DNA from: PBB1 sp965229345
GTDB lineage: Bacteria > Pseudomonadota > Gammaproteobacteria > Burkholderiales > Burkholderiaceae_C
Direction of reading: 5' to 3'
Assembly: GCA_965229345.1 (NCBI GenBank)
Contig: OZ245872.1
Span: 3,286,001-3,350,000 of the forward strand
Length of the DNA stretch: 64,000 nucleotides
Shown: one piece after another, positions 17,759-27,071 of the stretch
Layout of the letters: every line of letters begins with the position of its first letter
How positions within the stretch are numbered: the stretch's first letter is position 1
Program-made: the position numbers and the translations under genes
The notes under the pieces: generated by a model
Databases searched by the model: none
Told to the model about the DNA's origin: nothing
Seen by the model: the letters and a program-made list of their open reading frames with translations, nothing else

Positions 17759-18487
17759 ATGCGCCGTTTTGCGATTCCACTCCTGCTGGCGCTCGCTGGC
17801 TCAGCGAGCCTGCAAGCCGCCGAGATCGGTCTGACGCCGATCGCGCTGCACCTGGACCGAGACCACGACCGCACCCTGGTTCGGGTGGAGAACCGTGGCA
17901 GCGAACCCGTCACGATGCAGGCCGATGCGATCAACTGGTCTCGGCAGGACACCAACGGCGAGGGGGCATCGACCGATGCGCTGATGGTCAGCCCACCGAT
18001 CTTCAGGATCGACCCCGGGCAGACGCAGATCGTCCGCGTCGGTTTGCGCCGGACCACCGCACTCGCGCAGGAGGCGACCTACCGCATGGTCCTGCGCGAG
18101 ATTCCGAGGCCTGCTGACGCGGGCGACACGGTCAGTGGCAGCGTGCAGGTGCTGGTCGCACTGCGCGTCCCGGTCTATGTGGCACCCCAGCAGCCGCGAC
18201 GCGAAGCGCGCTGGCGGGTTCGCTCCGATGCGCAGGGCCAGGTGACTGCCGAGGTGACCAACGACGGCAATGTCCACCTGTTGCTGGCCTCGCTGCACCT
18301 GCACGATGGCAGCTCTCGCACGCTGGCCACCCACGCGGGGCCGGCCATGGTCTGGCCAGGAGAGTCTCAGCGATTCGCGCTGCGCCCGAGTGATGGATCG
18401 CGTTCCTCACCGGACGGTGCGATGGTGCTGGAAGTGCTCACCGATCGCGGTCTGCAGCGTGTGGCCGTCGAGTCTCAGCCGAACTGA
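17759..18487 (+). CDS. Periplasmic fimbrial chaperone (PapD/CsuC-like)
   Basis: A 242-residue protein with a signal peptide (cleaved after SLQAA) and the two-Ig-domain chaperone fold: RVENRGSEPVTMQADAINW in domain 1, PPIFRIDPGQTQIVRVGLR at the strand that donates to subunits, then YRMVLREIP. It caps pilus subunits in the periplasm before delivery to the usher. It lies 12 bases after the first SCPU gene and is intact, unlike the usher that follows. Confidence 0.92.
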   Translation: MRRFAIPLLLALAGSASLQAAEIGLTPIALHLDRDHDRTLVRVENRGSEPVTMQADAINWSRQDTNGEGASTDALMVSPPIFRIDPGQTQIVRVGLRRTTALAQEATYRMVLREIPRPADAGDTVSGSVQVLVALRVPVYVAPQQPRREARWRVRSDAQGQVTAEVTNDGNVHLLLASLHLHDGSSRTLATHAGPAMVWPGESQRFALRPSDGSRSSPDGAMVLEVLTDRGLQRVAVESQPN

Positions 18488-18563
18488 TGCCGTTGGCAGG
18501 CAGCGGACGGGCGTTGCAGGCTGCGGATCTCGCCCCGGCGCGGATCGCATCGGTGCATCGCAC

Positions 18564-20871
18564 ATGCTGCGCTTGCGGCTGTGGCCCGTGCTGGCCTCGG
18601 CGTTGCTGACGGGCACGATCGCCGCCGCGGCCACCACGCCGTCAGACACCGTCGCCCGGCCGCTGCTGCTGGAAGTGCGTTTGAACGGCATCGAACAACC
18701 CCAGGGTGTCGAAGCCCTGCCGATCGCGGGCGGCCTCGCCCTGCCGGTGGAAGCCTGGCAGGCGCTGCAGCTTCGGCCTCCGCAAACAGCCCCTGTGCGG
18801 CAAGGCGGTCGCAGCTACCACGTCCTTGATGCGAGCGGCGTGCGTTGGCGCCTGGACACACCCACCCAGACGCTGTGGATCGACGCGCCGGCTTCGGCCT
18901 TTGCTGGCGGGCCCGTGATCACGCCCGCCGCGCCCGCCGCACTGCGTCCGCAGGTCGGCCTGGGGGCCTACGGCAATTACGACCTGCTGTGGCAACGCGC
19001 CACACGCGGTGGCCCGACCTCGGCCAGCGCACTGACCGAGGTCGGTGTGTTCGGCGGTGTCGGCTACTTCCGCATGACGAATCTGCTTCGGTTGGGTGGC
19101 ACCGGCCGCGCGTCCAAACGGCTCGACACCACCTGGGTCATGGACGATCCCGCCCGCATGGCCAGCCTGCGGGTGGGCGACACGATCGGCGTCCCAGGCA
19201 CCTGGGGCCGGGCCACCCGCTTCGGCGGCATCCAGTGGACCACGGACTTCTCATTGCAGCCGGGCTTTCAGGCGTTCCCGCTGCCTTCACTGCGCGGAGA
19301 GACCTCGCTGCCGTCGACCGTCGACCTGTACGTCGACAACAACCGGAGGCTGCAAGGCAGTGTGCAGCCCGGCGCGTTCGACCTGCATGAGCTGCCGGTC
19401 GTGACCGGTCAGGGCGAGATCCGCATGGTGGTGCGAGACCTGCTCGGCCGCGAGCAGGTGGTCGTGGCGCCGTACTACGCCAGCGCCGCCTTGCTGCGCC
19501 CCGGACTGCATGCAACTTCCTTCGAACTTGGCGCCATTCGGAGAGGGCTACGGCGTGGCGAGCGAGCGCTACGGCGCGCTGTTCGCCAGCGCGACCGATC
19601 GCCTGGGCATCGACGACCGATACACCCGCGAGTGGCGCGCAGAAGCATCCAGCCGCCAGTTGAGCCTCGGCTACGGTGGCACCTGGCTGTTCCCGTCCGC
19701 TGGGGACACTGCAGCTCAGCGGCGTTGGCAGCCATCGCTCACAGGGCAGCGGCGGGATGGTGATCGCAGCGGTCGAGCGCCAGGCCTCTGACTGGAGCGG
19801 CAGCCTGCAGCTGAAAGCCGCCAGCCGCGACTTTGCCCAGATCGGCACCACGCCCCCGTGAGTCGATGCGCACCACCGTGGCGCTGGCGGTCGGCCGCGC
19901 GTGGCACGGCGTCGGGATCGGGGCCAGCTTTCTGCAGCAGACCACCTGGGACGGCCCGCGCCGGCAGATCGTCGGGATGAATCTGTCGCGCTCGGTCGGT
20001 GGCATCGGCACGCTGGCCTTGTTCGCGCTGCGCGATGCGGTCAGCGGCCAGGTGTCGCTGTCGCTGAGCTTCAGCTGCTCACTCGACGGTCGCAGCAGCG
20101 CCTCGACGGTCCGTCAATCGGCAGCAGGGCGAGGGCCGGAGCCGACAGTCCGAGACGCTGCTGTGGCAACGCCCGATGCAAGACAGTGACGGCGTGGGCA
20201 TACAGCTCGCTGCCGAGCGGGGCGAGTTCTCACGCAACACGGCACAGGCCCAATGGCAAACCAACACCGTGCTGCTCAGCGCGGGCGTGGCACAGGGGCG
20301 CGAGGGCTCCGAGGTGCGTGCCGGCGCCAGCGGCGGCTTTGCCTGGCTCGGCGACAGTGTGTTCGCCAGCCGACGCATCGAGGGCAGCTTTGCCGTCGTC
20401 GAGGTCGGCGACTACCCGGATGTGACGGTGCTGCACGACCATCACCCGGTCGCCGTCACCGACCACCGCGGACGCGCCCTTGTCAGCAGCCTGCGCGGCA
20501 ACGAAGTCAACCGCATCGACATCGACCCCAGCGGGCTGCCGTTCGATGCCGAGGTCGAGTCCTTCGAGACGCTGGTGATCCCACCGGCGCACAGCGGCGT
20601 GGCGGTGGCGATTCCGCTCAAGCGCGTCAGCGCGGCGAGCTTCCGCGTGGTCGGGGCCGATGGCACGGCGATTCCGGTGGGCAGCGAATTGCAGCTGGTC
20701 GGGCAGGAGCGCCGCTTCCCGATCGGCTTCGATGGCCGCGCCTATGCCAGCGGGTTGTCCGGCCACGACCGCGCTGTCATCCGGTGGATGGCGCACCAGT
20801 GCGCGGTGCAGCTGACGCTGCCGCCAGCCGATGACGACGCGCCCGACCTCGGGACACTGAGGTGCCTGTGA
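18564..20871 (+). pseudogene. Outer-membrane usher (CsuD/FimD-like), four apparent +1 frameshifts
   Basis: It starts MLRLRLWPVLASALL (signal peptide) and reads as an usher through LPVVTGQGEIRMVVRDLLGR. The frame then shifts four times: near 19540 (restored as LGAIREGYGVASERYG), near 19697 (FPSLGTLQLSGVG), at the C5 run 19853-19857 (GTTPRESMRTTVALAVG) and near 20108 (SASTSVNRQQ). Between breaks the usher sequence is well kept, and the plug and barrel segments are recognisable. The last part ends in a C-terminal domain (NEVNRIDIDPSGLPFDAEVES). With four bases removed it would be about 767 residues, normal for an usher. It is non-functional as written unless these are sequencing errors. Confidence 0.85.
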
Positions 20872-21359
20872 AGACGTGGCGACTCGCCCTGCTGGGTTGG
20901 CTGCTGCTGCACCTTCCTGCCGCGCAGGCGTTGTGCGTGGGACCGTTGTGCAGTTGCACCTTCAGCACCGGCAACGTGGTGTTCGGGAGCTTCAATCCGA
21001 TCGCGATCGGCTCCAGCGACTCGACGGGCAGCGTCAGGATCAGCTGCGGCGGCACCGTGGGATTGCTGATTCCGTACCAGGTCGAGCTGGGCCCGGGCGG
21101 CAGCGGAAGCACCTCGGCGCGTCGCATGTCCAGTGGGGCCAATGCGATCGGCTACGGTCTCTACAGCGACTCGTCACGTCTGTCGAACTGGGGAGACATC
21201 GCCCACGGCATCGCTGTCAGCAACTTCATGCTGCTGGACGCACTCGGGTTGGCGCCAGCAGTCACGCACACCATCTATGGCCGCATCCCGTCCGGTCAGA
21301 GCACGGCCGTGCCAGGGTCCTATGTCGACAGCATCACCGTGACGGTGACGTATTACTGA
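20868..21359 (+). CDS. Spore coat U domain protein, second pilus subunit
   Basis: A 163-residue secreted protein with signal peptide LALLGWLLLHLPAAQA. It has Cys-rich CVGPLCSCTF, the SCPU core (WGDIAHG, YGRIPSGQSTAVPGSY) and the ending DSITVTVTYY. The GTG start follows GAGG at good spacing and overlaps the usher stop (GTGA). By position it could be a minor or tip subunit, though it has one domain rather than the two of CsuE-type adhesins. Its last bases overlap the converging kinase gene by 7. Confidence 0.88.
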   Translation: MKTWRLALLGWLLLHLPAAQALCVGPLCSCTFSTGNVVFGSFNPIAIGSSDSTGSVRISCGGTVGLLIPYQVELGPGGSGSTSARRMSSGANAIGYGLYSDSSRLSNWGDIAHGIAVSNFMLLDALGLAPAVTHTIYGRIPSGQSTAVPGSYVDSITVTVTYY

Positions 21360-23242
21360 TCCGCGGCGGGCGTGTCGGCGACGGGCAGCGCAAAGAAGAA
21401 TTCCGCGCCTTCGCCCGGCGACGATCGGGCGCCGACTCGACCGCGATGACGTTGCACCACGCGCTTGACGATGGACAGACCCACGCCGGTGCCCTGGAAC
21501 TCCGAGGTGCGGTGCAGGCGCTGGAACACACCGAACAATCGGCCCGCGAGTGCCATGTCGAAGCCGACACCGTTGTCCTTCACGGTGAAGACCACTTCAT
21601 GCTCCGCAGCAGCGGCCGCAATGCGAACCTGCGGCTGCGGCGACTTCGAGCTGTACTTGAACGCGTTGGAGATCAGGTTCTGCCAGACCTGTCGCAGCAA
21701 CACCGGATCACCTTCCACCGTCGGCAATGCCTCGACCTGCACGTCGACCCGAGCGCCGTCCGGTGTGGCTCTGAGATCGGCCACCACCTGATCGACCAGC
21801 ACGCCCATCGGCACCGACTGGGTCGACAGCGGCCCCTGCTCGACCATGGCCAGGGACATCAGTTCGTCGATCAGCGTGGTCAATCGCTCGCATTCGCGGG
21901 AGACCTCCGACAGCAGGCGCCGGGGCGAGTCCGCGAGGCCCGCCCCCTCCTCCTCGACCACATGCCGCAGCACCATGCCCATCGTGCCGATCGGGCCTTT
22001 CAGGTCATGTGAGACGCTGCGGCCAAAGCTCTGCAGGTCTTCGTTGCGTTCGCGCAGCGAGGTCGTGCGCTGATCGACGCGGGCATCGATGCTTTCGCTC
22101 AGCCCGCTCAATTCGCGCTCTCGCAGTTGCAGCTGCGCCACCAGCATGTCGATCGAGTTGGACAGCTGCGCCACTTCGTCGCGCGATCGGCGCTCGGGTG
22201 GCGTCAAGTCGGCGGAGGCACGTGTGGCACGTTCGGCCACCGCACGCAGCGGCGCCGTCAGCCGACGCGCCAGCCAGGCCCCCGCCAGCCCGAACAGGGC
22301 TGCACCGAGGATGCCGAACGCCCAGATGCGCTTTTGCAGGAACGCCGCCTCGGCCAATGCCGTCTCGGCGGGTTGCCGGACCAGCACCGTCCAGTTCATG
22401 CCCGGATAGCTTTGGTAGCGCGTGCTGCGCGCCACCGAATAGAGATACCGCTTGCCGTCGCGTTGGGTCAGGATCGCAGGCCGCTCCATCAGGCTGGCCT
22501 GCGCTTGCGGGCTCAGCTCGGTCAGATCGAAAGCGCTTTTGCCCAGCAGCCGCTCGCCGTTCGAGCCAATCACCTTGATCTCGATGCCACGACCGGAGTC
22601 GACCGACGCCAGGACTTCCCGGTACCGTTCTTCAGCCCAGTCCCAGCTCAGATGGGCCCCCAACACACCCGTGAGGCGATCACCGGAGCGCAGCGGCGTG
22701 GAAAAGTCGACCAGCCGGATCGGCTCGCCATCGGCCCGCTTGGGAAGCAACGCCGCGAGCATCCGGGCCTCGTGCACATCGCCAACGAACGGTCGCTGCT
22801 GCCCCTGGGCGAACCACGGGCGCTGCGAGGCGTCCTGGCCTTCGAGCAGACCACCGGTGCCCGCGATCACCACGCCTTGCGCATCCGTCACCCCGACCCA
22901 GCTGTAGTAGGGGTACGAACTCTGCAAGCGATCGATCAGCGCTCGCCACTCCTTGGCACCGATCTCGGCATCGATCAGTGCGCCCAGAGCGGCCAGGTTC
23001 TGCACCTCGCGAAAGCGCTCGTACATGCCGGTGTCCAGGGACAGCATCAACCTGCGCGCCAGCTGATCGAGGGTGGCACCCGCTTCCTGCTCGCTGTTGC
23101 GCCGGGCCTGTTCACCCGACAGCAGACCGACACCGGCGAACAGCACCAATGCCAGCAACGTGAAGGCCGCGCCGATGCGCAGACCGGTCGAACGCCATTG
23201 CCTCGGAAGGAACAAGCCGGTAGACACCTGCATGAGAAGCAT
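21353..23242 (-). CDS. Cache-domain sensor histidine kinase
   Basis: A 629-residue membrane kinase. A transmembrane helix near residues 22-44 is followed by a large periplasmic double-cache-like sensor (about 45-300, with WVGVTDAQGVVIAGTGG). A second transmembrane helix near 305-325 precedes HAMP. HisKA follows with phospho-acceptor His near 411 in SVSHDLKGP, then HATPase (N box WQNLISNAFKYS, DNGVGFD, GTGVGLSIV). No cognate regulator is adjacent; the nearest is the LuxR-type regulator on the far side of the pilus operon. ATG 23233 is an alternative start. Confidence 0.92.
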   Translation of the reverse strand: MLLMQVSTGLFLPRQWRSTGLRIGAAFTLLALVLFAGVGLLSGEQARRNSEQEAGATLDQLARRLMLSLDTGMYERFREVQNLAALGALIDAEIGAKEWRALIDRLQSSYPYYSWVGVTDAQGVVIAGTGGLLEGQDASQRPWFAQGQQRPFVGDVHEARMLAALLPKRADGEPIRLVDFSTPLRSGDRLTGVLGAHLSWDWAEERYREVLASVDSGRGIEIKVIGSNGERLLGKSAFDLTELSPQAQASLMERPAILTQRDGKRYLYSVARSTRYQSYPGMNWTVLVRQPAETALAEAAFLQKRIWAFGILGAALFGLAGAWLARRLTAPLRAVAERATRASADLTPPERRSRDEVAQLSNSIDMLVAQLQLRERELSGLSESIDARVDQRTTSLRERNEDLQSFGRSVSHDLKGPIGTMGMVLRHVVEEEGAGLADSPRRLLSEVSRECERLTTLIDELMSLAMVEQGPLSTQSVPMGVLVDQVVADLRATPDGARVDVQVEALPTVEGDPVLLRQVWQNLISNAFKYSSKSPQPQVRIAAAAAEHEVVFTVKDNGVGFDMALAGRLFGVFQRLHRTSEFQGTGVGLSIVKRVVQRHRGRVGARSSPGEGAEFFFALPVADTPAADQ

Positions 23243-23280
23243 TCTGAAACAAGCAGCCGCTCACGAACAGAGGCACCCCT

Positions 23281-23291
23281 CCCCCTAGGAA
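23281..23291. repeat. CCCCCTAGGAA motif, copy 2
   Basis: Identical to the 11 bases at 9097-9107. It lies about 40 bases upstream of the histidine kinase start, reading TTCCTAGGGGG in the kinase's direction. Confidence 0.3.
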
Positions 23292-23351
23292 TCGATGTGC
23301 GGCGCGGCTGCCATGACCGTCAACGGGCCTGGCATCCGCCTCAGGCGCCGC

Positions 23352-26042
23352 TCACAGCACGTGGCTGACCAGGTTGAAGTCCGGGTCGTCGGCGTAACGC
23401 TTGCTGGTGAACCCGAGGCTCTTCATCAGATCCAGCATGTCCGTGTTCTTCGCAAGCACCAGGCCTTCGATCTCGGCCAGTCCCCTGTCGCGCGCCACGT
23501 CCATGATGCTTTCCATCAGGCGCGAGCCCAGGCCCATGCCCTTGAAGTCGTCGGCCACCAGCAAGGCGAATTCACAGCTCGACTGGTCCGGGTTGGTGAT
23601 GTAGCGCGACACGCCGACGATGCGCTCGACCTCGACGCTCTCGCCGTTCGCTGTCGCGCTGCGATCCTTGACCACGGCCACCAGCGCCATCTCGCGGTCG
23701 TAGTCGATCAGCGTGAAGCGCGCCAGCATCGACGGCGACAACTCATGCGCGTTCGAGGCAAAGCGGAAGAAGCGGCTTGCCGGCGACAGCGTGCGCACCA
23801 GCTGCTGCAGCATCTGCGCATCGTCGGGGTGGATGGCCCGCACCACGCATGTCACTCCACCGCGCAGCGGCCAGAGCTGCTCGTAGCGCGCCGGGTAGGG
23901 CAGGATGGCCAGGTGGCCATGGGGGTGGGCGACACTGTTCGAGGCCTGCACCAGGGGGTCGACAACGATGCGCGCATCGACCGCCACCGCGCCTTCGGCG
24001 TCGACGATGATCGGGTTGATGTCCATCTCGCGCAGCTGCGGCAGCGCGCACACCATCTCCGACACCCGCAGCAGCACCTGCTCCAGCGCCGCCATGTCGA
24101 CCGCGCTCGCGCCTCTCCAGTCGGCCAGTGTCTCGGCCACGCGCGAACGCTCGATCAGGTGCCGCGCCAGGAACTGGTTCAGCGGCGGCAGCTCCATCGC
24201 GCGGTCGTTGATCAGCTCGATCATCACGCCGCCCGCACCGAACACGATCACCGGGCCGAACGGGTCATCGGTCACCACCCCGATCGAGACCTCACGGCCG
24301 CGCTGCGCACGCGCCATCTTCTGCACTGTCACACCGTTGATGCGCGCAGCAGGCATCAGACGCGTGACGCGCTCCATCATGTCGTTGTAGGTGTCGCGGG
24401 CACTCGCGCCCGTCATGATGTTGAGGGCGACGCCCTGCACATCGGACTTGTGGCTGATGTCGGCGGAGTCGATCTTGAGCGCGACCGGAAAACCGAGCTG
24501 CGTCGCGATCATCATCGCCTCGTGGGCGCTGCGCGCGAGCAGGGTCTGGGTGACGGGGATGTGAAACGCCGACAGCAGCGTCTTCGACTCCATCTCGGTC
24601 AGCACCCGGCGTCGCTCGGCGAGCACGCTGTCGATGACCAGGCGCGCACCTTCGATGTCGGGCTTCGACAGCGCCGACAGCGGTGGCGGCGTCTGCTGCA
24701 GCAGGCGCTGGTTTTGATAGAAGGTCGCGATGTTGCCGAAGGCACCGACCGCCGCCTCGGGCGTGCGGAAGTTCGGGATCGCAGCCGTGCCCAGCACCGT
24801 GCGCGCCGCACCGACCGAGCTGTCGCCCATCCAGCACGCGAGCAGCGGCTTGCCGAACACCGGCCTCAGCGTGGCCAGCGCGCTGGCCACGGCGCTGGCA
24901 TCGGCGCCGGGCTTCGGCGAATAGAGCGCCAGCACCCCGTCGATCTGCGCATCGTCGCCCGCCGCTGCAATGGCGGCGCGGTAATGCTCGGGGCTGGCGT
25001 CTTCCGAGAGATCGATCAGGTCGGCGAGCGACGCCGTCGGTGGCAGCGCCGGCTTCAGCGCCGCCACCGATTCAGCCGAAAGCTTGCCCAGTTCGAGCGC
25101 GAGCTCGTTGACCCAATCGGCTGCCAGCACACCCGGCCCGCCACCGTTGGTGACGATGGCCAGCCGCTTGCCGACCGGCCGGTAGCGAGAGGCCAGGCAC
25201 TTGGCTGCAGAGAACAGCTCGACGAAGGAGCGCACGCGCACCGCACCGGCGCGACGCAGCGCCGCATCGAACACCTCGTCACGGCCCACCGTGGCGCCGC
25301 TGTGGGTGTGCGCCGCCTCGTTGCCCGCTGCCTGGCGGCCCGCCTTCAGCACCACCACCGGCTTGGCGCTGGCCGCCGCACGCAGAGCACTCATGAAGTG
25401 GCGCGCACTGCCGATGCCTTCGAGGTAGACGATGATGCTTTGCGTCTGCGCATCGCTCGCCAGGAAGTCGAGCACCTGCGCGATGTCGACCGCGGTGTTC
25501 GCGCCGAGCGATACCACCGCCGAGAAGCCCACCCCGTTCTGGCTCGCCCAGTCCAGCATCGAGGCGGTCAGCGCGCCCGATTGCGACACCAGCGCCAGCG
25601 AACCCGTCTTGGCCAGCGGGCCTGCCGCACTGGCATTCAGCTGCGCCTGCGGGCGCTGGAAGCCCAGGCTGTTCGGCCCCAGCAGGTGCATGCCTTCGCG
25701 CTTGGCGATGCGCTTGAGCTCGGCCGCGTGATCGGCATCGATGCCGCTGCTGATCACCAGCGCCGAGCGGCACGCCATGCGGCCTGCCACCTCGAGCGCA
25801 GACGCCATGTCAGGCGGTGGCAGCGCGATGATGGCCAGATCGGCCTGAGCCTGCGCCAGGTCGGCCAGCGTGCCGCTGGTGTGGATGTCGATGAATTGCA
25901 GGGTGCCGCCGTAGTGCTGGGCGCGCAGCGCCTCGCCGACGGTGCGGTCGAGTGGGGTGCGACCCCGCTCGCCGTCGCACCGACCCTCGAAGAAGACGAT
26001 CGATGCCGGCGCGAACAACGGCGTCAGGTAGTGCTTGTCCAT
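23352..26042 (-). CDS. Acyl-CoA synthetase-like protein lysine acetyltransferase (Pat/AcuA-type GNAT fusion)
   Basis: An 896-residue fusion. It has an N-terminal CoA-binding domain (about 1-125), a succinyl-CoA-ligase-like region (about 125-450) with EAAHTHSGATVG around the expected His, an ATP-grasp domain (about 460-690; FPVALKIDSADISHKS) and a C-terminal GNAT acetyltransferase (about 730-896; VADDFKGMGLGSRLME is the acetyl-CoA loop). This architecture is that of Pat enzymes, which acetylate lysines of metabolic enzymes such as acetyl-CoA synthetase. I start at ATG 26042 (MDKHYLTP). It lies 5 bases after the deacetylase-like gene, so writer and possible eraser are co-transcribed. Confidence 0.9.
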   Translation of the reverse strand: MDKHYLTPLFAPASIVFFEGRCDGERGRTPLDRTVGEALRAQHYGGTLQFIDIHTSGTLADLAQAQADLAIIALPPPDMASALEVAGRMACRSALVISSGIDADHAAELKRIAKREGMHLLGPNSLGFQRPQAQLNASAAGPLAKTGSLALVSQSGALTASMLDWASQNGVGFSAVVSLGANTAVDIAQVLDFLASDAQTQSIIVYLEGIGSARHFMSALRAAASAKPVVVLKAGRQAAGNEAAHTHSGATVGRDEVFDAALRRAGAVRVRSFVELFSAAKCLASRYRPVGKRLAIVTNGGGPGVLAADWVNELALELGKLSAESVAALKPALPPTASLADLIDLSEDASPEHYRAAIAAAGDDAQIDGVLALYSPKPGADASAVASALATLRPVFGKPLLACWMGDSSVGAARTVLGTAAIPNFRTPEAAVGAFGNIATFYQNQRLLQQTPPPLSALSKPDIEGARLVIDSVLAERRRVLTEMESKTLLSAFHIPVTQTLLARSAHEAMMIATQLGFPVALKIDSADISHKSDVQGVALNIMTGASARDTYNDMMERVTRLMPAARINGVTVQKMARAQRGREVSIGVVTDDPFGPVIVFGAGGVMIELINDRAMELPPLNQFLARHLIERSRVAETLADWRGASAVDMAALEQVLLRVSEMVCALPQLREMDINPIIVDAEGAVAVDARIVVDPLVQASNSVAHPHGHLAILPYPARYEQLWPLRGGVTCVVRAIHPDDAQMLQQLVRTLSPASRFFRFASNAHELSPSMLARFTLIDYDREMALVAVVKDRSATANGESVEVERIVGVSRYITNPDQSSCEFALLVADDFKGMGLGSRLMESIMDVARDRGLAEIEGLVLAKNTDMLDLMKSLGFTSKRYADDPDFNLVSHVL

Positions 26043-26047
26043 CGGGG

Positions 26048-26974
26048 TCAGTCGGCGCCGATCAGCACTTGCACATGGGCCGTCGCGCTGCGCCCGAGCG
26101 CGCTCAATGCATAGCCGCCTTCGAGGCACGACACCACGCGGCCCTGGCAGTGCCGGTGGGCCACGGCCATCACCTGCTGGGTGACCCAGGCGTAGTCGGC
26201 CTCGACCAGCGCCAGGTTGCCCATGTCGTCTTCCCGGTGGCCATCGAAGCCAGCCGAGATGAAGACGAGCTCAGGCGCAAACGCATCGAGTGCCGGCAGC
26301 CAGTGGTTTGTCACGGCCGCACGAAGCTTGTCACCCCCCGAGCGCGGCGGCAAACCGATGTTGACCATGTTCGGCCCGGTGGCATCGTCGCCTGTGAACG
26401 GGTACAGGCCCTGCTCGAAGATCGAGCACATCAGCACCCGGTCATCGCCGCGGAAGATGTCTTCGCTGCCGTTGCCGTGGTGCACGTCGAAGTCGATCAG
26501 TGCCACACGCTGCAGGCCGTGCGCGGCGAGCGCATGGCGGATGCCGACCGCCACGTTGTTGAAGAAGCAGAAGCCCATCGCGGCCTCGCGCGTTGCATGG
26601 TGGCCAGGCGGGCGCACGCTGCAGAACGCGGTGGCTGCTTCGCCACCGAGCACGAGATCGGTGGCCAGCACCGCCGCGCCGGCCGCACGCAGCGCCGCGG
26701 GCACGGTGTACGGGTTCATCGCGGTGTCAGGATCGATCTGGCGGTGACCCGCGCTGGGCGCCATGCCGATCAGGTCGCGCACGTAGCCCGGCGAGTGCGC
26801 CCGCGCGAGCTGCGCTTCTGTGGCCAGCGGCGCGTCGTACGCCACCATGTAATCGAGCAAGCCCTTGATCAGCAGCTGGTCGTGGATGGCCGCCAGCCGC
26901 TCGGGGCACTCCGGGTGACCTGCGCCCATCTCGTGGCGCAGGCAGTCGGCATGGGTGACAAAGGCGTACAGCAC
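26048..26974 (-). CDS. Histone deacetylase family protein (AcuC/HDAC-like)
   Basis: A 308-residue arginase/deacetylase-fold enzyme. The catalytic His pair is in RPPGHHA, the zinc ligands are in DFDVHHGNG and in the Asp of SAGFDGHRED, and the C-terminal CLEGGYALSALG is the family glycine loop. Bacterial members deacetylate lysines, acetylpolyamines or other amides. It sits directly upstream of a Pat-type acetyltransferase on the same strand, so removal of the same acetyl marks is an attractive but unproven role. Confidence 0.93.
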   Translation of the reverse strand: MLYAFVTHADCLRHEMGAGHPECPERLAAIHDQLLIKGLLDYMVAYDAPLATEAQLARAHSPGYVRDLIGMAPSAGHRQIDPDTAMNPYTVPAALRAAGAAVLATDLVLGGEAATAFCSVRPPGHHATREAAMGFCFFNNVAVGIRHALAAHGLQRVALIDFDVHHGNGSEDIFRGDDRVLMCSIFEQGLYPFTGDDATGPNMVNIGLPPRSGGDKLRAAVTNHWLPALDAFAPELVFISAGFDGHREDDMGNLALVEADYAWVTQQVMAVAHRHCQGRVVSCLEGGYALSALGRSATAHVQVLIGAD

Positions 26975-27071
26975 GGCACGGCTCCTGGAGCGATCGGTGT
27001 CCGATGATCGGGGCCGAGCGTGCGCCGCGGATTGATCGGCGTCAACCAGGGGGCCGCGGCCAGCCCCCTCA

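Noticed and set aside
23295..26114. Long open frame (939 codons) on the plus strand opposite the acetyltransferase gene
   Set aside because: Its sequence is rich in His, Arg and Gln without any family motif, as expected from the reverse of a GC-rich gene. The minus-strand protein has clear domains.
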